Assembly: GCF_001618425.1 (NCBI RefSeq)
Contig: NZ_BDCU01000050.1
Span: 1 to 64,000 of the forward strand
DNA length: 64,000 nt
Direction: 5' to 3'
DNA from: Nocardia fusca NBRC 14340
GTDB lineage: Bacteria; Actinomycetota; Actinomycetes; Mycobacteriales; Mycobacteriaceae
Shown: piece after piece, positions 25,159 to 34,266 of the stretch
Layout of the letters: each line of letters starts with the position of its first letter
How positions within the stretch are numbered: the stretch's first letter is position 1
Made by a program: the position numbers and the translations under genes
The notes under the pieces: generated by a model
Seen by the model: only the letters and a program-made list of their open reading frames with translations
What the model was told of the DNA's origin: nothing
Databases searched by the model: none

Positions 25159-26010
25159 ATGCCCGATCTCTGGACCGACCTTCTCGCCTGCATGGACCTA
25201 CGGCTGCGGCCGACCGCGCCGCAGACCGGCGACGACGACGCGCCCGCCGCCGACCCCCAGGCCACCCTCTCGGTGTTCGAGGGCCCCAATCAGCAACTCG
25301 AGTACCACCGCTTGTTCGGCGGCCAGCTGCTGGCGCAGTTCCTGCGCGCGGCGTTTTTCGCCTGCCCGGACAAGGCCGTGAAATCCGTGCACGTGATCTT
25401 CGCGCGCGAAGGTAAGAGCGATGCCCCGGTGTACTACGTGGTCCAACCGCAGCACCGCGGCCGCTCCTTCGCGACCCTCACCATCGTCGCGCGCCAGAAG
25501 GGCGATGTGATCGCCACCGCGCTGGTCTCCATGACCGCGATGGAGGACGGCCGGCAGAGCCAGGAGATCGCCGCACCGTCGCCGCTGCCGGGACCCGAGC
25601 ACCGGATCGAGATCGGGCTCATCCCGTGGGAGACCCGCTCGCTGACCGATCTGAGCGATAAATCGGCGGGCCCGGCCGAATACGACCTGTGGATGCGCAC
25701 CCCCGAGGTCGGGCCCGAACTCGCCCCCGGATTGGTCGCCTACGCGACCGACCTGAACGTGATCGGTACGGTGCTGCGCCAGCTCGACGGTTTCGAGCAC
25801 AGCGGCAACGGCACCGAATTCACCTCGGCCACCACTTCGCACACCCTCTGGTTCCACCGGCCGTTCCGCAGCGACGACTGGCTGCTGCTGCGGCATCACG
25901 GCACGGTCCTGGCCCACGGTCGCGCCTACGGACGCGGCGACGTCCTCACCACCGACGGCACCCTGGTGGCCTCGTTCGCGCAGGAAGCCCTGCTGCGTTT
26001 CCGTCCTTGA
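25159..26010 (+). CDS. Acyl-CoA thioesterase II (TesB-like)
   Basis: A 283-residue double-hotdog thioesterase that hydrolyses acyl-CoA. Typical segments are YHRLFGGQLLAQFLRAAFFA (about 52-71), VKSVHVIFAREGKSDAPVYY and the second hotdog HTLWFHRPFRSDDWLLL with GRGDVLTTDGTLVASFAQEA near the end. It begins a rightward unit behind operator C. In a degradative cluster a thioesterase may release CoA from dead-end intermediates. Confidence 0.9.
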   Translation: MPDLWTDLLACMDLRLRPTAPQTGDDDAPAADPQATLSVFEGPNQQLEYHRLFGGQLLAQFLRAAFFACPDKAVKSVHVIFAREGKSDAPVYYVVQPQHRGRSFATLTIVARQKGDVIATALVSMTAMEDGRQSQEIAAPSPLPGPEHRIEIGLIPWETRSLTDLSDKSAGPAEYDLWMRTPEVGPELAPGLVAYATDLNVIGTVLRQLDGFEHSGNGTEFTSATTSHTLWFHRPFRSDDWLLLRHHGTVLAHGRAYGRGDVLTTDGTLVASFAQEALLRFRP

Positions 26011-26045
26011 CCGGCGGGTACCGCACTCCACGGACGGAGAATCCG

Positions 26046-27128
26046 ATGCAACCCGACACCCCGACCTCCGCCGCCGGACGTGACCCCGGCGGCCCGTACC
26101 GGGTCGCCCAATGGGCCACCGGCACCATCGGCCGGCGCTCCCTGCGCGCGGTCGTCGCACATCCGGATCTCGAACTGGCCGCGCTGTATTCGCAGTCGCC
26201 GGACAAGTTCGGGCGCGACGCCGCCGATCTCTGCGGCCTGGACACACCGACCGGAATACGGGCGACCGCCGATATCGAGCAGATCCTGGCGCGGCGTCCC
26301 GACTGCGTGCTCTACATGCCGCAGACCTGCGATATCGACGAGGTGTGCGCGATACTGGCCGCGGGTACGAATATCGTCACCACCGTCGGCCTGTTCCATC
26401 ACCCGCCCAGTATGGATCCCGGGATCCGGGCCCGGGTGGAGACGGCCTGCGCGGCCGGCGCCGCCTCGATCCACAGCACCGGCAGCAGCCCGGGGTTCAT
26501 CACCGAGGCGGTACCGCTGGTACTCGCCTCGATCCAGCGGCGGCTCGACTCGCTGGCCATCGCGGAATACGCCGACCTCTCCCAGCGGAACTCGCCGGGC
26601 ATCCTGTTCGACATCATGGGATTCGGCAGTCCCCCGGCGGATTTCGCGCGGGCGCGACTCGACCATCTCCGCGACAGCTTCGGACCGTCGCTGCGGTTGC
26701 TCGCCGACGGGATCGGCCTACCCCTCGACGAGGTCACTGCGGAGGGTGCGGTCGCGACCGCGGGGCACACGTTCGAGATCGCCGCGGGCACCATCGAGAA
26801 AGGCACGGTGGCGGCCCAGCGCATCACGATCGCCGGACAGCGCGCCGGGCACACCGTGGTGTCCTTCCGGGCCGTCTGGCATTGCGGTGCCGAGGCCGAA
26901 ACCGGCTGGGATATCCGCCCCACCGGCTGGCATCTTTCGGTGCGCGGGGACGCTCCGCTCGAGATCGATATGGTGTTCCCCTTCCCACTCGCCGAGATGG
27001 CCGAACACTCCCCCTCCTATACCGCCAACCGCGCGGTCAACGCCGTCGCGCCCGTCTGCGCGGCGCCACCGGGCATCCGCACGGTATCGGACCTGCCGGC
27101 TATCACTGCGAACCTGGGACGGCCATGA
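26046..27128 (+). CDS. DapB-like NAD(P)-dependent dehydrogenase
   Basis: A 360-residue protein with an N-terminal Rossmann fold (YRVAQWATGTIGRRSLRAVV, about residues 18-37) of the dihydrodipicolinate reductase-like group. The CVLYMPQTCDIDEVCAILAA stretch and GSSPGFITEAVPLVLASIQR are typical of actinobacterial relatives of 2,4-diaminopentanoate dehydrogenase. Such proteins are frequent in mycobacterial lipid and steroid clusters but their substrates are unknown. GGAG precedes the ATG. The stop overlaps the next small gene by 4 nt. Confidence 0.85.
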   Translation: MQPDTPTSAAGRDPGGPYRVAQWATGTIGRRSLRAVVAHPDLELAALYSQSPDKFGRDAADLCGLDTPTGIRATADIEQILARRPDCVLYMPQTCDIDEVCAILAAGTNIVTTVGLFHHPPSMDPGIRARVETACAAGAASIHSTGSSPGFITEAVPLVLASIQRRLDSLAIAEYADLSQRNSPGILFDIMGFGSPPADFARARLDHLRDSFGPSLRLLADGIGLPLDEVTAEGAVATAGHTFEIAAGTIEKGTVAAQRITIAGQRAGHTVVSFRAVWHCGAEAETGWDIRPTGWHLSVRGDAPLEIDMVFPFPLAEMAEHSPSYTANRAVNAVAPVCAAPPGIRTVSDLPAITANLGRP

Positions 27129-27322
27129 ACGACCACGAAGCACTGCGCGCGCTCAAAGCCCGCTATTTCCGCCTGATGGATACCAAGGACTGGTCCGGGT
27201 TCCGGGCGCTGTTCGGTTTCGGGCACTACCACGAGACCTACGCCAAGATCGATGGCGAGTGGCGCATCCGAACCCAGCGACTGACCCGTCTGCACACGGA
27301 CTACCGGCCCGCAGGCACCTAG
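27125..27322 (+). pseudogene. Internally deleted NTF2/SnoaL-like gene
   Basis: The 65-residue product joins a normal NTF2-like N-terminus (ALRALKARYFRLMDTKDWSG then FRALF) directly to the typical C-terminal strand (GHYHETYAKIDGEWRIRTQR then LTRLHTDY). The middle 60-80 residues that complete the barrel in relatives of 130-150 residues are missing, without a frameshift. An in-frame deletion is the simplest reading; the product is unlikely to fold. The ATG overlaps the previous stop (ATGA), so the parent gene belonged to this operon. Confidence 0.65.
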
Positions 27323-27894
27323 AACCCAGGACAGCAGGACGAATTCCGGGTCCGGATACGAGATCGAGGACCACGAACCGGGCCTCCGCTGGTCGGGTTA
27401 CCGCTGCGTGGATCGTCGGGGCGAAGGCCGGCCACGGCGCGCCGTAACCAGATCTCGGCCTCCTCGGTTCGCCCTCGCTTGTTCAGGAGGCGCGCTACGG
27501 CGTACATCGCATGATGGTCGCCACCGCGCACAGAACGCCGGAACCAGGCTTCGGCCTCCTCGATCGCGCCTCTTCCCTCCAGCATGACCGCGAGGTTGTA
27601 CATCGCCGCGCGGTGGTCGGCGGCGACAGCTCGGCGATACCACCTCTCGGCCTCGGCGGTCTTCCCTCTTTTCTCCAGCAGGATCGCGAGGTGGTGCATT
27701 GCCTCGGCGACACCTGCCTCGGCCGCGCGGCGGACCCGAGTTTCGGTGTCGACGGTGTTGCCCCGGTTTTCCAGTAACACAGTGAGTTCCCCCATCGCTG
27801 TGGCCGCGCCGGCGTCGGCTGACCGGCAGCGGCGTTGCTCGCCGGTCATCGACCGGCTGTTCGGCGCCGACACAGACCTATGGTGCCGGAGCAC
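27319..27894 (-). CDS. Tetratricopeptide/Sel1-like repeat protein, possibly a fragment
   Basis: About four 36-residue helical repeats are visible, with units such as AMHHLAILLEKRGKTAEAER, WYRRAVAADHRAAMYNLAVM and LEGRGAIEEAEAWFRRSV. These are protein-interaction repeats. The first codon of the open frame is a GTG; an ATG at 27849 is another option, and neither has a clear ribosome site, so the 5' end may be lost. The final 35 residues are low complexity. Its stop overlaps the opposing stop at 27320 (CTAG). It interrupts the catabolic genes and looks like an inserted passenger. Confidence 0.5.
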   Translation of the reverse strand: MLRHHRSVSAPNSRSMTGEQRRCRSADAGAATAMGELTVLLENRGNTVDTETRVRRAAEAGVAEAMHHLAILLEKRGKTAEAERWYRRAVAADHRAAMYNLAVMLEGRGAIEEAEAWFRRSVRGGDHHAMYAVARLLNKRGRTEEAEIWLRRAVAGLRPDDPRSGNPTSGGPVRGPRSRIRTRNSSCCPGF

Positions 27895-27996
27895 TACGAC
27901 AGGCTTCGCCCATCGAGTAATGCCGCTAGTCCGGTGCGATGAGAAGTCCGGGCACGAACGAGGCCGGGGTGTGCCCCTCAGCAGCTTCTGCGCAGA

Positions 27997-28926
27997 TCAC
28001 TCGGCAGTGACGCCGATGGTGGGCCGGTCCCCTGTACGGACCGGCCGCAGCAGCCGGTCGACGGCGGTATAGGGGTCGCATTCACCCGCGCCCACGGCGT
28101 CGGCCAGGGCGCCGAGTCCGGGATGGACACGTAATCGACTGTAGGCGAGTGACAGGATCTGTGCCCGGGCCCGGGCGGCACGGCGCTGGGCGGTATCGGC
28201 GCGATGGTGGGCGCCGACGGCGTCGACCAGTTCGCGGATACCGGTGCCGTTCGCCGCGACAGCCGTGAGAATCGGGACATCGGATTCGGCGCGCAGCTCA
28301 CGTACCGTCTGCTCGGCCCCGTCCCGGTCGGCCTTGTTCACCACCAGGATATCGGCCACTTCGAGCAGCCCCGCCTTCGCGGCCTGGACAGCGTCCCCGG
28401 CACCCGGAGTGAGGACCACAACGGTCGGGTCCGCCACGGCGGCGATTTCGATCTCGGACTGACCCACCCCGACCGATTCGATGACGACCAGGTCGTAGCA
28501 CAGCGCGGCCAGCAGCCGGATCGCCGCGGGCACCGCTGCCGACAGTCCGCCCAGATGCCCGCGGGTCGCCATCGACCGGATCAGCACCTGCGGATCGTCG
28601 ATATGGGCGGCCATACGGATCCGGTCACCGAGCAGCGCGCCGCCGCTGTACGGCGAGGACGGATCGACGGCAAGCACGGCGATCCGGAGACCCTGTGCGC
28701 GATAGTTGCTCACGACCGCCGCGATGGTGGTCGACTTCCCGGCGCCCGGCTGGCCGGTGAAACCCAGCACCCGGATATGCGCCGGTTCCAGCAACCGCAG
28801 CACCTCGTCGCGGGCCGGCCCCTCGATCAGGGTGAGCAACCGGCCCGCCGCGCGCACCGATCCGGTGCGCGCGGCGGCGATCAGTTCCGCCGGGGACCTG
28901 CCCCCGGCGGCACCGTTGCCGGTCAC
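27997..28926 (-). CDS. meaB: MeaB/ArgK-family G-protein chaperone
   Basis: A 309-residue SIMIBI-class GTPase. The GTG start overlaps the thiolase stop (GTGA). Walker A is GFTGQPGAGKST (about residues 53-64), followed by VDPSSPYSGGALLGDRIRM, IESVGVGQSE and the NKAD base-specificity motif. The family protects B12-dependent acyl-CoA mutases during catalysis. No mutase gene is in the window, so the partner must lie elsewhere or the protein serves another client. Its coupling with a thiolase suggests that the pathway yields propionyl- or methylmalonyl-type CoA. Confidence 0.9.
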   Translation of the reverse strand: MTGNGAAGGRSPAELIAAARTGSVRAAGRLLTLIEGPARDEVLRLLEPAHIRVLGFTGQPGAGKSTTIAAVVSNYRAQGLRIAVLAVDPSSPYSGGALLGDRIRMAAHIDDPQVLIRSMATRGHLGGLSAAVPAAIRLLAALCYDLVVIESVGVGQSEIEIAAVADPTVVVLTPGAGDAVQAAKAGLLEVADILVVNKADRDGAEQTVRELRAESDVPILTAVAANGTGIRELVDAVGAHHRADTAQRRAARARAQILSLAYSRLRVHPGLGALADAVGAGECDPYTAVDRLLRPVRTGDRPTIGVTAE

Positions 28927-30071
28927 GGCGCGGCGACCTCGAGCACGGTTGCCGAACCCATTCCCCCACCGGCACACATGGCCACGATCGCCAGGCCGCC
29001 GCCGCGGCGGCGCAGTTCGTGGACCGTGGTCACGATCATGCGCGCCCCGGTGGCCGCCACCGGATGCCCGAGCGAGCAGCCGCTGCCGTTGACGTTGACC
29101 AGATCCGGGTCCAGGTCCAGGGCGCGCACGGCCGCGACGGGGACGGACGCGAACGCCTCGTTGATCTCGAAGAGTTTCACGTCGGCGAGCGAGATACCGG
29201 CTTTACGCGCGGCTTTCGTGATCGCCTCGATCGGCGCCAGGCCGGTGTCGGCCGGGTCCACCCCCACCGATGCCCAGGACCGGATGGTGGCCAGCGCCGG
29301 CAGACCCAGTTCGTCACTGGCGACGGTGAGCAGCGCGGCCCCGTCGTTGGCGCCCGCCGCATTGCCCGCGGTGATCGAGAACCCATCGATCTCGGGGTGC
29401 AGCACCTTCAGCGAGGCGAGCTTTTCCAGGGTGGTCGTCCGCCGCGGATGCTCGTCGACCGCGAACTGTCCGAAGGGCGTATCGATCGGCACCACCTCGT
29501 CGTCGAAACGTCCCTCGTCGATCGCCGCGATCGCATTGCGGTGCGAGCGCAGCGCCCAGGCGTCCAACTCCTCCCGGGAGATACCGGATTTCACCGCGGC
29601 GTTCCAGCCCACGGTGATCGACATGTCCAGGTTCGGCGCGTCCGGCCGATCCGGATGCGACGGCGAGGTCCACGGATCGGCCCATTCGTCGGGTCCCACC
29701 CGGAACCGCGCCTTCGGCGCGGTGGAATCGGCATTGACCCCACCGGCCAGCACCAGCCGGTCCATCCCGGCCCGGATACCGGCCGCCGCCGTCTGCACCG
29801 CCGCCATACCTGCCGCGCAGTGGCGGTTGTGCGCCAGTCCGGGCACCCCGGTCAGCCCGGCGGTGATCGCCGCGTGCCGGGCGATCACCCCGCCGCCGTA
29901 GCGGCCCTCGCCGAGGATCAGATCGTCGATGGGCGCGTCGGTCTCGAGCTGTTTGGTCGTCGCCTCGACCACGTGATGGGCCAGGTCGAAGGCAGTGGTT
30001 TCACGCAGCGTGCCCTTGACGGCGGTCCCGATCGGGGTGCGCAGCGCGGATACGATCACGGCTTCAGGCAT
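28923..30071 (-). CDS. Thiolase (acetyl-CoA acetyltransferase family)
   Basis: A 382-residue thiolase from the ATG at 30071 with GGAGAG upstream; the longer frame enters operator D and is rejected. The nucleophile is Cys85 in NRHCAAGMAAV. The histidine motif is CSLGHPVAATG and the second cysteine is in AMCAGGGMGSATV. It is distinct from the thiolase at 3791. It is the first gene of a leftward pair with meaB, transcribed from the operator D region. Confidence 0.92.
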   Translation of the reverse strand: MPEAVIVSALRTPIGTAVKGTLRETTAFDLAHHVVEATTKQLETDAPIDDLILGEGRYGGGVIARHAAITAGLTGVPGLAHNRHCAAGMAAVQTAAAGIRAGMDRLVLAGGVNADSTAPKARFRVGPDEWADPWTSPSHPDRPDAPNLDMSITVGWNAAVKSGISREELDAWALRSHRNAIAAIDEGRFDDEVVPIDTPFGQFAVDEHPRRTTTLEKLASLKVLHPEIDGFSITAGNAAGANDGAALLTVASDELGLPALATIRSWASVGVDPADTGLAPIEAITKAARKAGISLADVKLFEINEAFASVPVAAVRALDLDPDLVNVNGSGCSLGHPVAATGARMIVTTVHELRRRGGGLAIVAMCAGGGMGSATVLEVAAP

Positions 30072-30118
30072 CAGTTCTCTCCAGTTTCCCCCACGTCGAC
30101 GATCTTGCCGATATGCAT

Positions 30119-30133
30119 GAGAATAGTATTCTC
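30119..30133. promoter_or_regulatory. Operator D: GAGAATAGTATTCTC
   Basis: A perfect palindrome with 7-bp arms and a 1-nt centre, in the 100-nt divergent gap between the thiolase (30071) and SDR (30172) genes. GATAAT at 30147-30152 is a plausible -10 for the rightward gene, which puts the operator at or near its -35 position. Confidence 0.75.
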
Positions 30134-30171
30134 TCAATCTGAGAGGGATAATCGCAAGAGAGGGTAGCGTC

Positions 30172-30936
30172 ATGCAGATCGAGGGAAGTTCGGCGATCGT
30201 CGTCGGGGGCACGGGTGGACTGGGCGAGGCCACGGTCCGGCGGCTGCACGCGGCCGGCGCCAAGGTCGTGGTGGCCGATGTCGCCGACGACAAGGGCAAG
30301 GAACTGTCCGACGAGCTCGGTATCCGCTATGTGCACACCGACGCCACCAGCGAGGACTCGGTGCGAGCCGCCGTCGAGGAGGCGAAATCCCTCGGACCGC
30401 TGCGTATCTCGGTCGACACCCACGGCGGCCCCGCCGCCGGCGGGCGGCTGGTGGGCAAGGACGGCACCCCGCTGGCCCTCGACGGGTTCCGCACCACCAT
30501 CGAGTTCTATCTGGTCGCGGTGTTCAACGTCATGCGCCTGTCCGCCGCCGCGATCGCCGAATCCGAACCCACCGCGGAAGGTTCGCGCGGCGTGATCGTC
30601 AACACCGCGTCGGTCGCCGGCTACGAGGGGCAGATCGGTCAGCTCCCCTACTCCGCGGCGAAAGGCGGCGTGATCGGGATGACCCTGGTCGCGGCCCGCG
30701 ATCTGTCCCCGCTCGGTATCCGGGTGGTGACCATCGCCCCGGGCACGTTCAACACCCCCGCCTACGGCAAAGCCGCGGACCAGCTCGAACAGTACTGGTC
30801 GCCGCAGATCCCGTTCCCGAAACGGATGGGCCGCTCGCCGGAGTACGGGCAGCTGGTGCAGTCGATCGTGGAGAACGACTATCTCAACGGCGAGGTCATC
30901 CGCCTCGACGGTGCCCTGCGGTTCCCACCGAAGTGA
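30172..30936 (+). CDS. Short-chain dehydrogenase/reductase, HSD10-like
   Basis: A 254-residue SDR with cofactor motif GGTGGLGEA (about 13-21), VVADV before the acidic determinant (NAD preference), the serine in NTASVAG and the YSAAK catalytic pair. The sequence pattern, including SPLGIRVVTIAPGTFNTPAY, is that of 3-hydroxyacyl-CoA dehydrogenases of the 17beta-HSD10 group. GAGGG precedes the ATG. It is the first gene of the rightward unit under operator D. Confidence 0.9.
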   Translation: MQIEGSSAIVVGGTGGLGEATVRRLHAAGAKVVVADVADDKGKELSDELGIRYVHTDATSEDSVRAAVEEAKSLGPLRISVDTHGGPAAGGRLVGKDGTPLALDGFRTTIEFYLVAVFNVMRLSAAAIAESEPTAEGSRGVIVNTASVAGYEGQIGQLPYSAAKGGVIGMTLVAARDLSPLGIRVVTIAPGTFNTPAYGKAADQLEQYWSPQIPFPKRMGRSPEYGQLVQSIVENDYLNGEVIRLDGALRFPPK

Positions 30937-31832
30937 GCGAGCCGACCGAACCGGGTCGTGCGGCGGCCGGGTCGACCGGCACGGGACTGTCCGCGTCGTC
31001 CGCGCGATCCCCGGCAAAGGACGGCCGGGCCGAGGACTCCGCACCGGCGGCGCGCGCTGGTGGCGATACCCGCATCTCCCGCGACGGCAAACCGCTGACG
31101 GGAAAGGTCGCCTTCGTGGCCGGGGCCAGTCGCGGCATCGGCGCCGCGATAGCAGCGACTCTGGCCGCGCAGGGTGCGTCGGTCGCGGTGGCGGCCCGCT
31201 CCGAGGAAACAGGCCGGGTTCCCGGAACCATCCACGAGGTGGCCGGGCGGATAGCCGCCGCGGGCGGACGGACACTGCCGGTGCCCTGCGATGTCACGCA
31301 CGAGGAATCGGTACAGGCGGCACTGGCGGCCACTGTCACCGAACTCGGCGGTATCGACATCCTGGTCGCGAATGCCGGGGTGCTGTGGCTGGGGCCCGTC
31401 GAGAGCACCACGCTGAAGCGCTGGCAGCTGTGCCTGGATGTGAACCTCACCGGTGTCTTCCTGGTGACCCGGGAGGCGATCCCGTACATCCGGTCCCGCG
31501 GCGGAGGTTCACTCATCGCGGTCACCACCACCGGCGTGAACATGACGGACCGCGGGTCCAACGCCTACTGGGTGTCCAAGGCCGCGGTCGAACGCCTCTA
31601 CCTCGGCCTGGCCGCCGACCTGCGGCCGGACAATATCGCGGTGAACTGCCTGAGCCCCTCCCGGGTGGTCCTCACGGAGGGCTGGCAGGCCGCGGGTGGC
31701 GGCGAGATCCCGGCCGACATGGTGGAACCGCCGGAAACGATGGGACGGGCCGCGGCACTGCTCGCGGCGCAGGACGGTGCCGGCATCACGGGCACCGTCC
31801 AGCGCTCGGAAACGCTGCTCGCCACCGGGTGA
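30933..31832 (+). CDS. Short-chain dehydrogenase/reductase with disordered N-terminus
   Basis: A 299-residue SDR whose GTG start overlaps the preceding stop. The first 45 or so residues are Ala/Ser/Gly/Arg-rich and look disordered; a shorter start is possible. The fold begins at KPLTGKVAFVAGASRGIGAA. NAG (ANAGVLWLG) and YWVSK are present, while the catalytic serine region reads VTTTGVNMT, with threonine. Substrate unknown; it is likely to act with its neighbour on hydroxy or keto intermediates. Confidence 0.85.
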   Translation: MSEPTEPGRAAAGSTGTGLSASSARSPAKDGRAEDSAPAARAGGDTRISRDGKPLTGKVAFVAGASRGIGAAIAATLAAQGASVAVAARSEETGRVPGTIHEVAGRIAAAGGRTLPVPCDVTHEESVQAALAATVTELGGIDILVANAGVLWLGPVESTTLKRWQLCLDVNLTGVFLVTREAIPYIRSRGGGSLIAVTTTGVNMTDRGSNAYWVSKAAVERLYLGLAADLRPDNIAVNCLSPSRVVLTEGWQAAGGGEIPADMVEPPETMGRAAALLAAQDGAGITGTVQRSETLLATG

Positions 31833-31882
31833 TTCCGGCTTCAGCGCCGTATACGTGATGGCGTTGCGGCCGTCGCGGTTCC

Positions 31883-32533
31883 CTATGGAATACGGTTCGG
31901 TGCCGGTGGGCCGACGCGTTCTTCGATATCGGCGGGCGAGCCGGTGTAGTGGAGAACGCGCAGACCGAGGCGTGCGGCGGCGTGGCAGTTGTCGGCCAGA
32001 TCGTCGACGAACAGGACCCGGCCGGGATCGTGGACACCGGTGGCGGCGAGAGCTTTTCGGTAAGTGTCCGGATGGGGTTTGTTCAGGCCCAGCCGGGCCG
32101 AGTAGAGGGCGTCGGTCAGCACACCGCGCCAGTCGGACGCATCGAGGGCGTCACTCACCGGATGGGGTGCGTTGGAGAGCAGCACCATGGGCAGACCTGC
32201 CCGCCGGGCGCGGTGGAGCAGTGCCACGACGCGGTCGTCGGTCCGAGTCCACAGCGCCGTGTCGACCGCACGCAACCGGGTGAGCAGCCGAGGTTGCGGG
32301 TGATGGCCGAGCACGGCGCTCCAGAAGTCCGCGTCGTCGAACTCGCCGGAGTCGTAGGGTTCGCGGGCGCTCCAGAACACGCTCCGGAAGCGCTCGACCT
32401 CGTCGGCCGGCCATCCGGCGAGTTCGGCGAGCCCGCACCACATGGGCATTGTGGGTTGCAGGCCGATCACACCGTTGTAGTCGAAGATGACCGCGTCGAT
32501 TTCGCCGGGTGAGTCGAATGTTGTGTTCAACAC
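31883..32533 (-). CDS. HAD-superfamily hydrolase
   Basis: A 216-residue haloacid dehalogenase-type protein, probably a small-molecule phosphatase. The nucleophile motif is VIFDYNGVIG (about residues 14-23), where the second aspartate of DxD is asparagine, as seen in some YihX-like members. Motif II is LLSNAPH, the lysine is in GLNKPHPDTY and motif IV is VLFVDDLADN. The GTG start overlaps the MFS transporter stop and has GGAG upstream. It has no obvious link with the catabolic pathway. Confidence 0.87.
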   Translation of the reverse strand: MLNTTFDSPGEIDAVIFDYNGVIGLQPTMPMWCGLAELAGWPADEVERFRSVFWSAREPYDSGEFDDADFWSAVLGHHPQPRLLTRLRAVDTALWTRTDDRVVALLHRARRAGLPMVLLSNAPHPVSDALDASDWRGVLTDALYSARLGLNKPHPDTYRKALAATGVHDPGRVLFVDDLADNCHAAARLGLRVLHYTGSPADIEERVGPPAPNRIP

Positions 32534-33714
32534 CGGTTCTCCAGTGCTCGATGGGACAGGACAGCCACGACCGCGGCGAGCGCGACGGGCAGCAACAGGG
32601 CGCCGGACAGGGTGGTCACGGTGGCCAGCGCACCGACCAGTGCCGGGCCGGCGAGGAGACCGAGGTAGCCGGTCACGGCTACAGCGGCGACCGCCCGGGG
32701 GCCGCCCGTTCCGGCGGCGGTGAACAGAGAGGGAATGGTCACCGACAGGCCCAGTCCGAAAACGGCCCAGCCCGCCAGCGCAAACGGAGCAGCGGTGATC
32801 GCCACCCCCGCGAGGAGCCCGGCGGCGGCCAGCATCGCGCCCGTCCGAACTACTCGCTGCGCACCGAATCGCGCGATGAGTCGATCGCCGACGAGACGTC
32901 CGCCGGCGATGGCCGCGCTGTATCCGGCATAGGACGCGGCAGCGACAGCGGGGGAAGCATGCAGCCCGGTGAGGTGGACTGCCGACCAATCGGCGGCAGC
33001 GCCCTCACCGAGCAGACACGCAGCGGCCAGCAAGCCCAGCAACCAGACCCGGGACCGGGAGAGTACGGGCGGATCCCCCTGCCTGGTGGTTTCCGCCGGG
33101 TCGATATCGGCCGCCGGCGAATCGACGCAGCGGGTCACCGGCGCCGCCGCCGCCGTGGCCGTGATCACCACGACCGCGGTGACGCCGAAAACGTACATAT
33201 GCGACTGGTGGGCGACGAGGACAGCGAGCACCGCCCCGCCCAGCGCACCCAGACTGTAGGCCGCATGCATGCCCGACATGATCGGACGCCCGTAGTCTTG
33301 CTGGCACCGAACCGCGGCGGCGTTCAACGCGACGTCCAGCACGCCGTGCGCGGCCCCGAAGAGCAGCGCCGCGGCGGCGAGCTCGAGCGGAGTCCGGCCG
33401 GTACCGAGCAACGCGAGACTTGCGGCGAGACCGATGGCACTGCCCGTCAACAGCTGGGAAGAGCGGGCGATTCCGGCGGACCGGCCACCGACGTGGAGAC
33501 CCGCGACCATGCCGACGGCGGCAGCGAGCAATACCGCGGCCAGTCCGGCGGTATCCAGTCCGGCGGACTTCTGAACAGCGGGGATGCGGGTACCCCAGAC
33601 TGCCATCACCACGCCGAGTCCGGCGAAGTATCCGGTCAGCACGCTTCGATTTCGCGCGAGTACGCCGGGTGAACCACGCTCGCCCGTCGAGGTCGGCGCG
33701 ACGGTGTGTGTCAT
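32527..33714 (-). CDS. MFS transporter
   Basis: A 395-residue membrane protein with about twelve hydrophobic segments. The early FAGLGVVMAVWGTRIPAVQK is typical of the YbjJ-like/sugar-efflux MFS subgroup, and SGMHAAYSLGALGGAVLAVL matches the middle of that family. The ATG at 33714 has GGAG upstream; an open frame reaching 33891 is not supported. It is co-transcribed with the HAD hydrolase. Cargo unknown; probably an exporter. Confidence 0.88.
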   Translation of the reverse strand: MTHTVAPTSTGERGSPGVLARNRSVLTGYFAGLGVVMAVWGTRIPAVQKSAGLDTAGLAAVLLAAAVGMVAGLHVGGRSAGIARSSQLLTGSAIGLAASLALLGTGRTPLELAAAALLFGAAHGVLDVALNAAAVRCQQDYGRPIMSGMHAAYSLGALGGAVLAVLVAHQSHMYVFGVTAVVVITATAAAAPVTRCVDSPAADIDPAETTRQGDPPVLSRSRVWLLGLLAAACLLGEGAAADWSAVHLTGLHASPAVAAASYAGYSAAIAGGRLVGDRLIARFGAQRVVRTGAMLAAAGLLAGVAITAAPFALAGWAVFGLGLSVTIPSLFTAAGTGGPRAVAAVAVTGYLGLLAGPALVGALATVTTLSGALLLPVALAAVVAVLSHRALENRC

Positions 33715-34266
33715 AGAAGCTCCATCCGTGCTGCCGCCGGCTTTCGCGGTAGGAGGCAACCGCGTAATCGGCCGCAGGCGGGTATGACAGTCGCCGCCTC
33801 CTGCCACAACGAAAGAGGCGCGCAAACTATGGATCGAAGAGACATTCCGCGGAACGAAGGCTGAATGTGATGAGCGACGCTGCACCAACAAAGCGGAAAA
33901 TTACCAGCAGTCCGGGGAGGCGACCACTCGGGAATGATCTAGGTGATCTGCTCCACAAAGTGGTGTGCGCAGGTCTGATTCGGCCGAGGCGGCGTCGGAT
34001 CCGGATGGTCACGGCACGGTCCGGAGGCGAGCACGGCGCGTGTGGGCAGTTTGTGGCGGCAGTGCTCGCTCAGCAGCGGCAGGAGTCTTGCTCGGGCCGG
34101 AGGGGAAGGCCGGGGCGAGCGCGACCACCAATCGCCGCAGCACCATTCGAACAGCAGCGGCCCGGTCGAACCCGATATCGGTAAGCCCTCGCCGAAAATT
34201 GTCACCGATCTCCGGTGTCCAATAGATCTACGGGTTCTTTGCAGTGTGGCTTTGTGCCGCGGGAAA
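33715..34266. other. 552-nt stretch without a supported gene
   Basis: Several short open frames occur on both strands, including one from an ATG at 33867, but none has family resemblance or consistent codon use. A locally AT-richer patch at about 33830-33960 breaks the high-GC background. It probably contains the promoter of the MFS gene and degraded sequence. Confidence 0.5.

Noticed and set aside
26035..26050. GAGAAT half-site before the DapB-like gene
   Set aside because: The second half of the palindrome is missing, and the GGAG serves as the ribosome site.
33867..34184. A 105-codon plus-strand gene
   Set aside because: It is basic and low complexity after the first 35 residues, with no family match or neighbour support.
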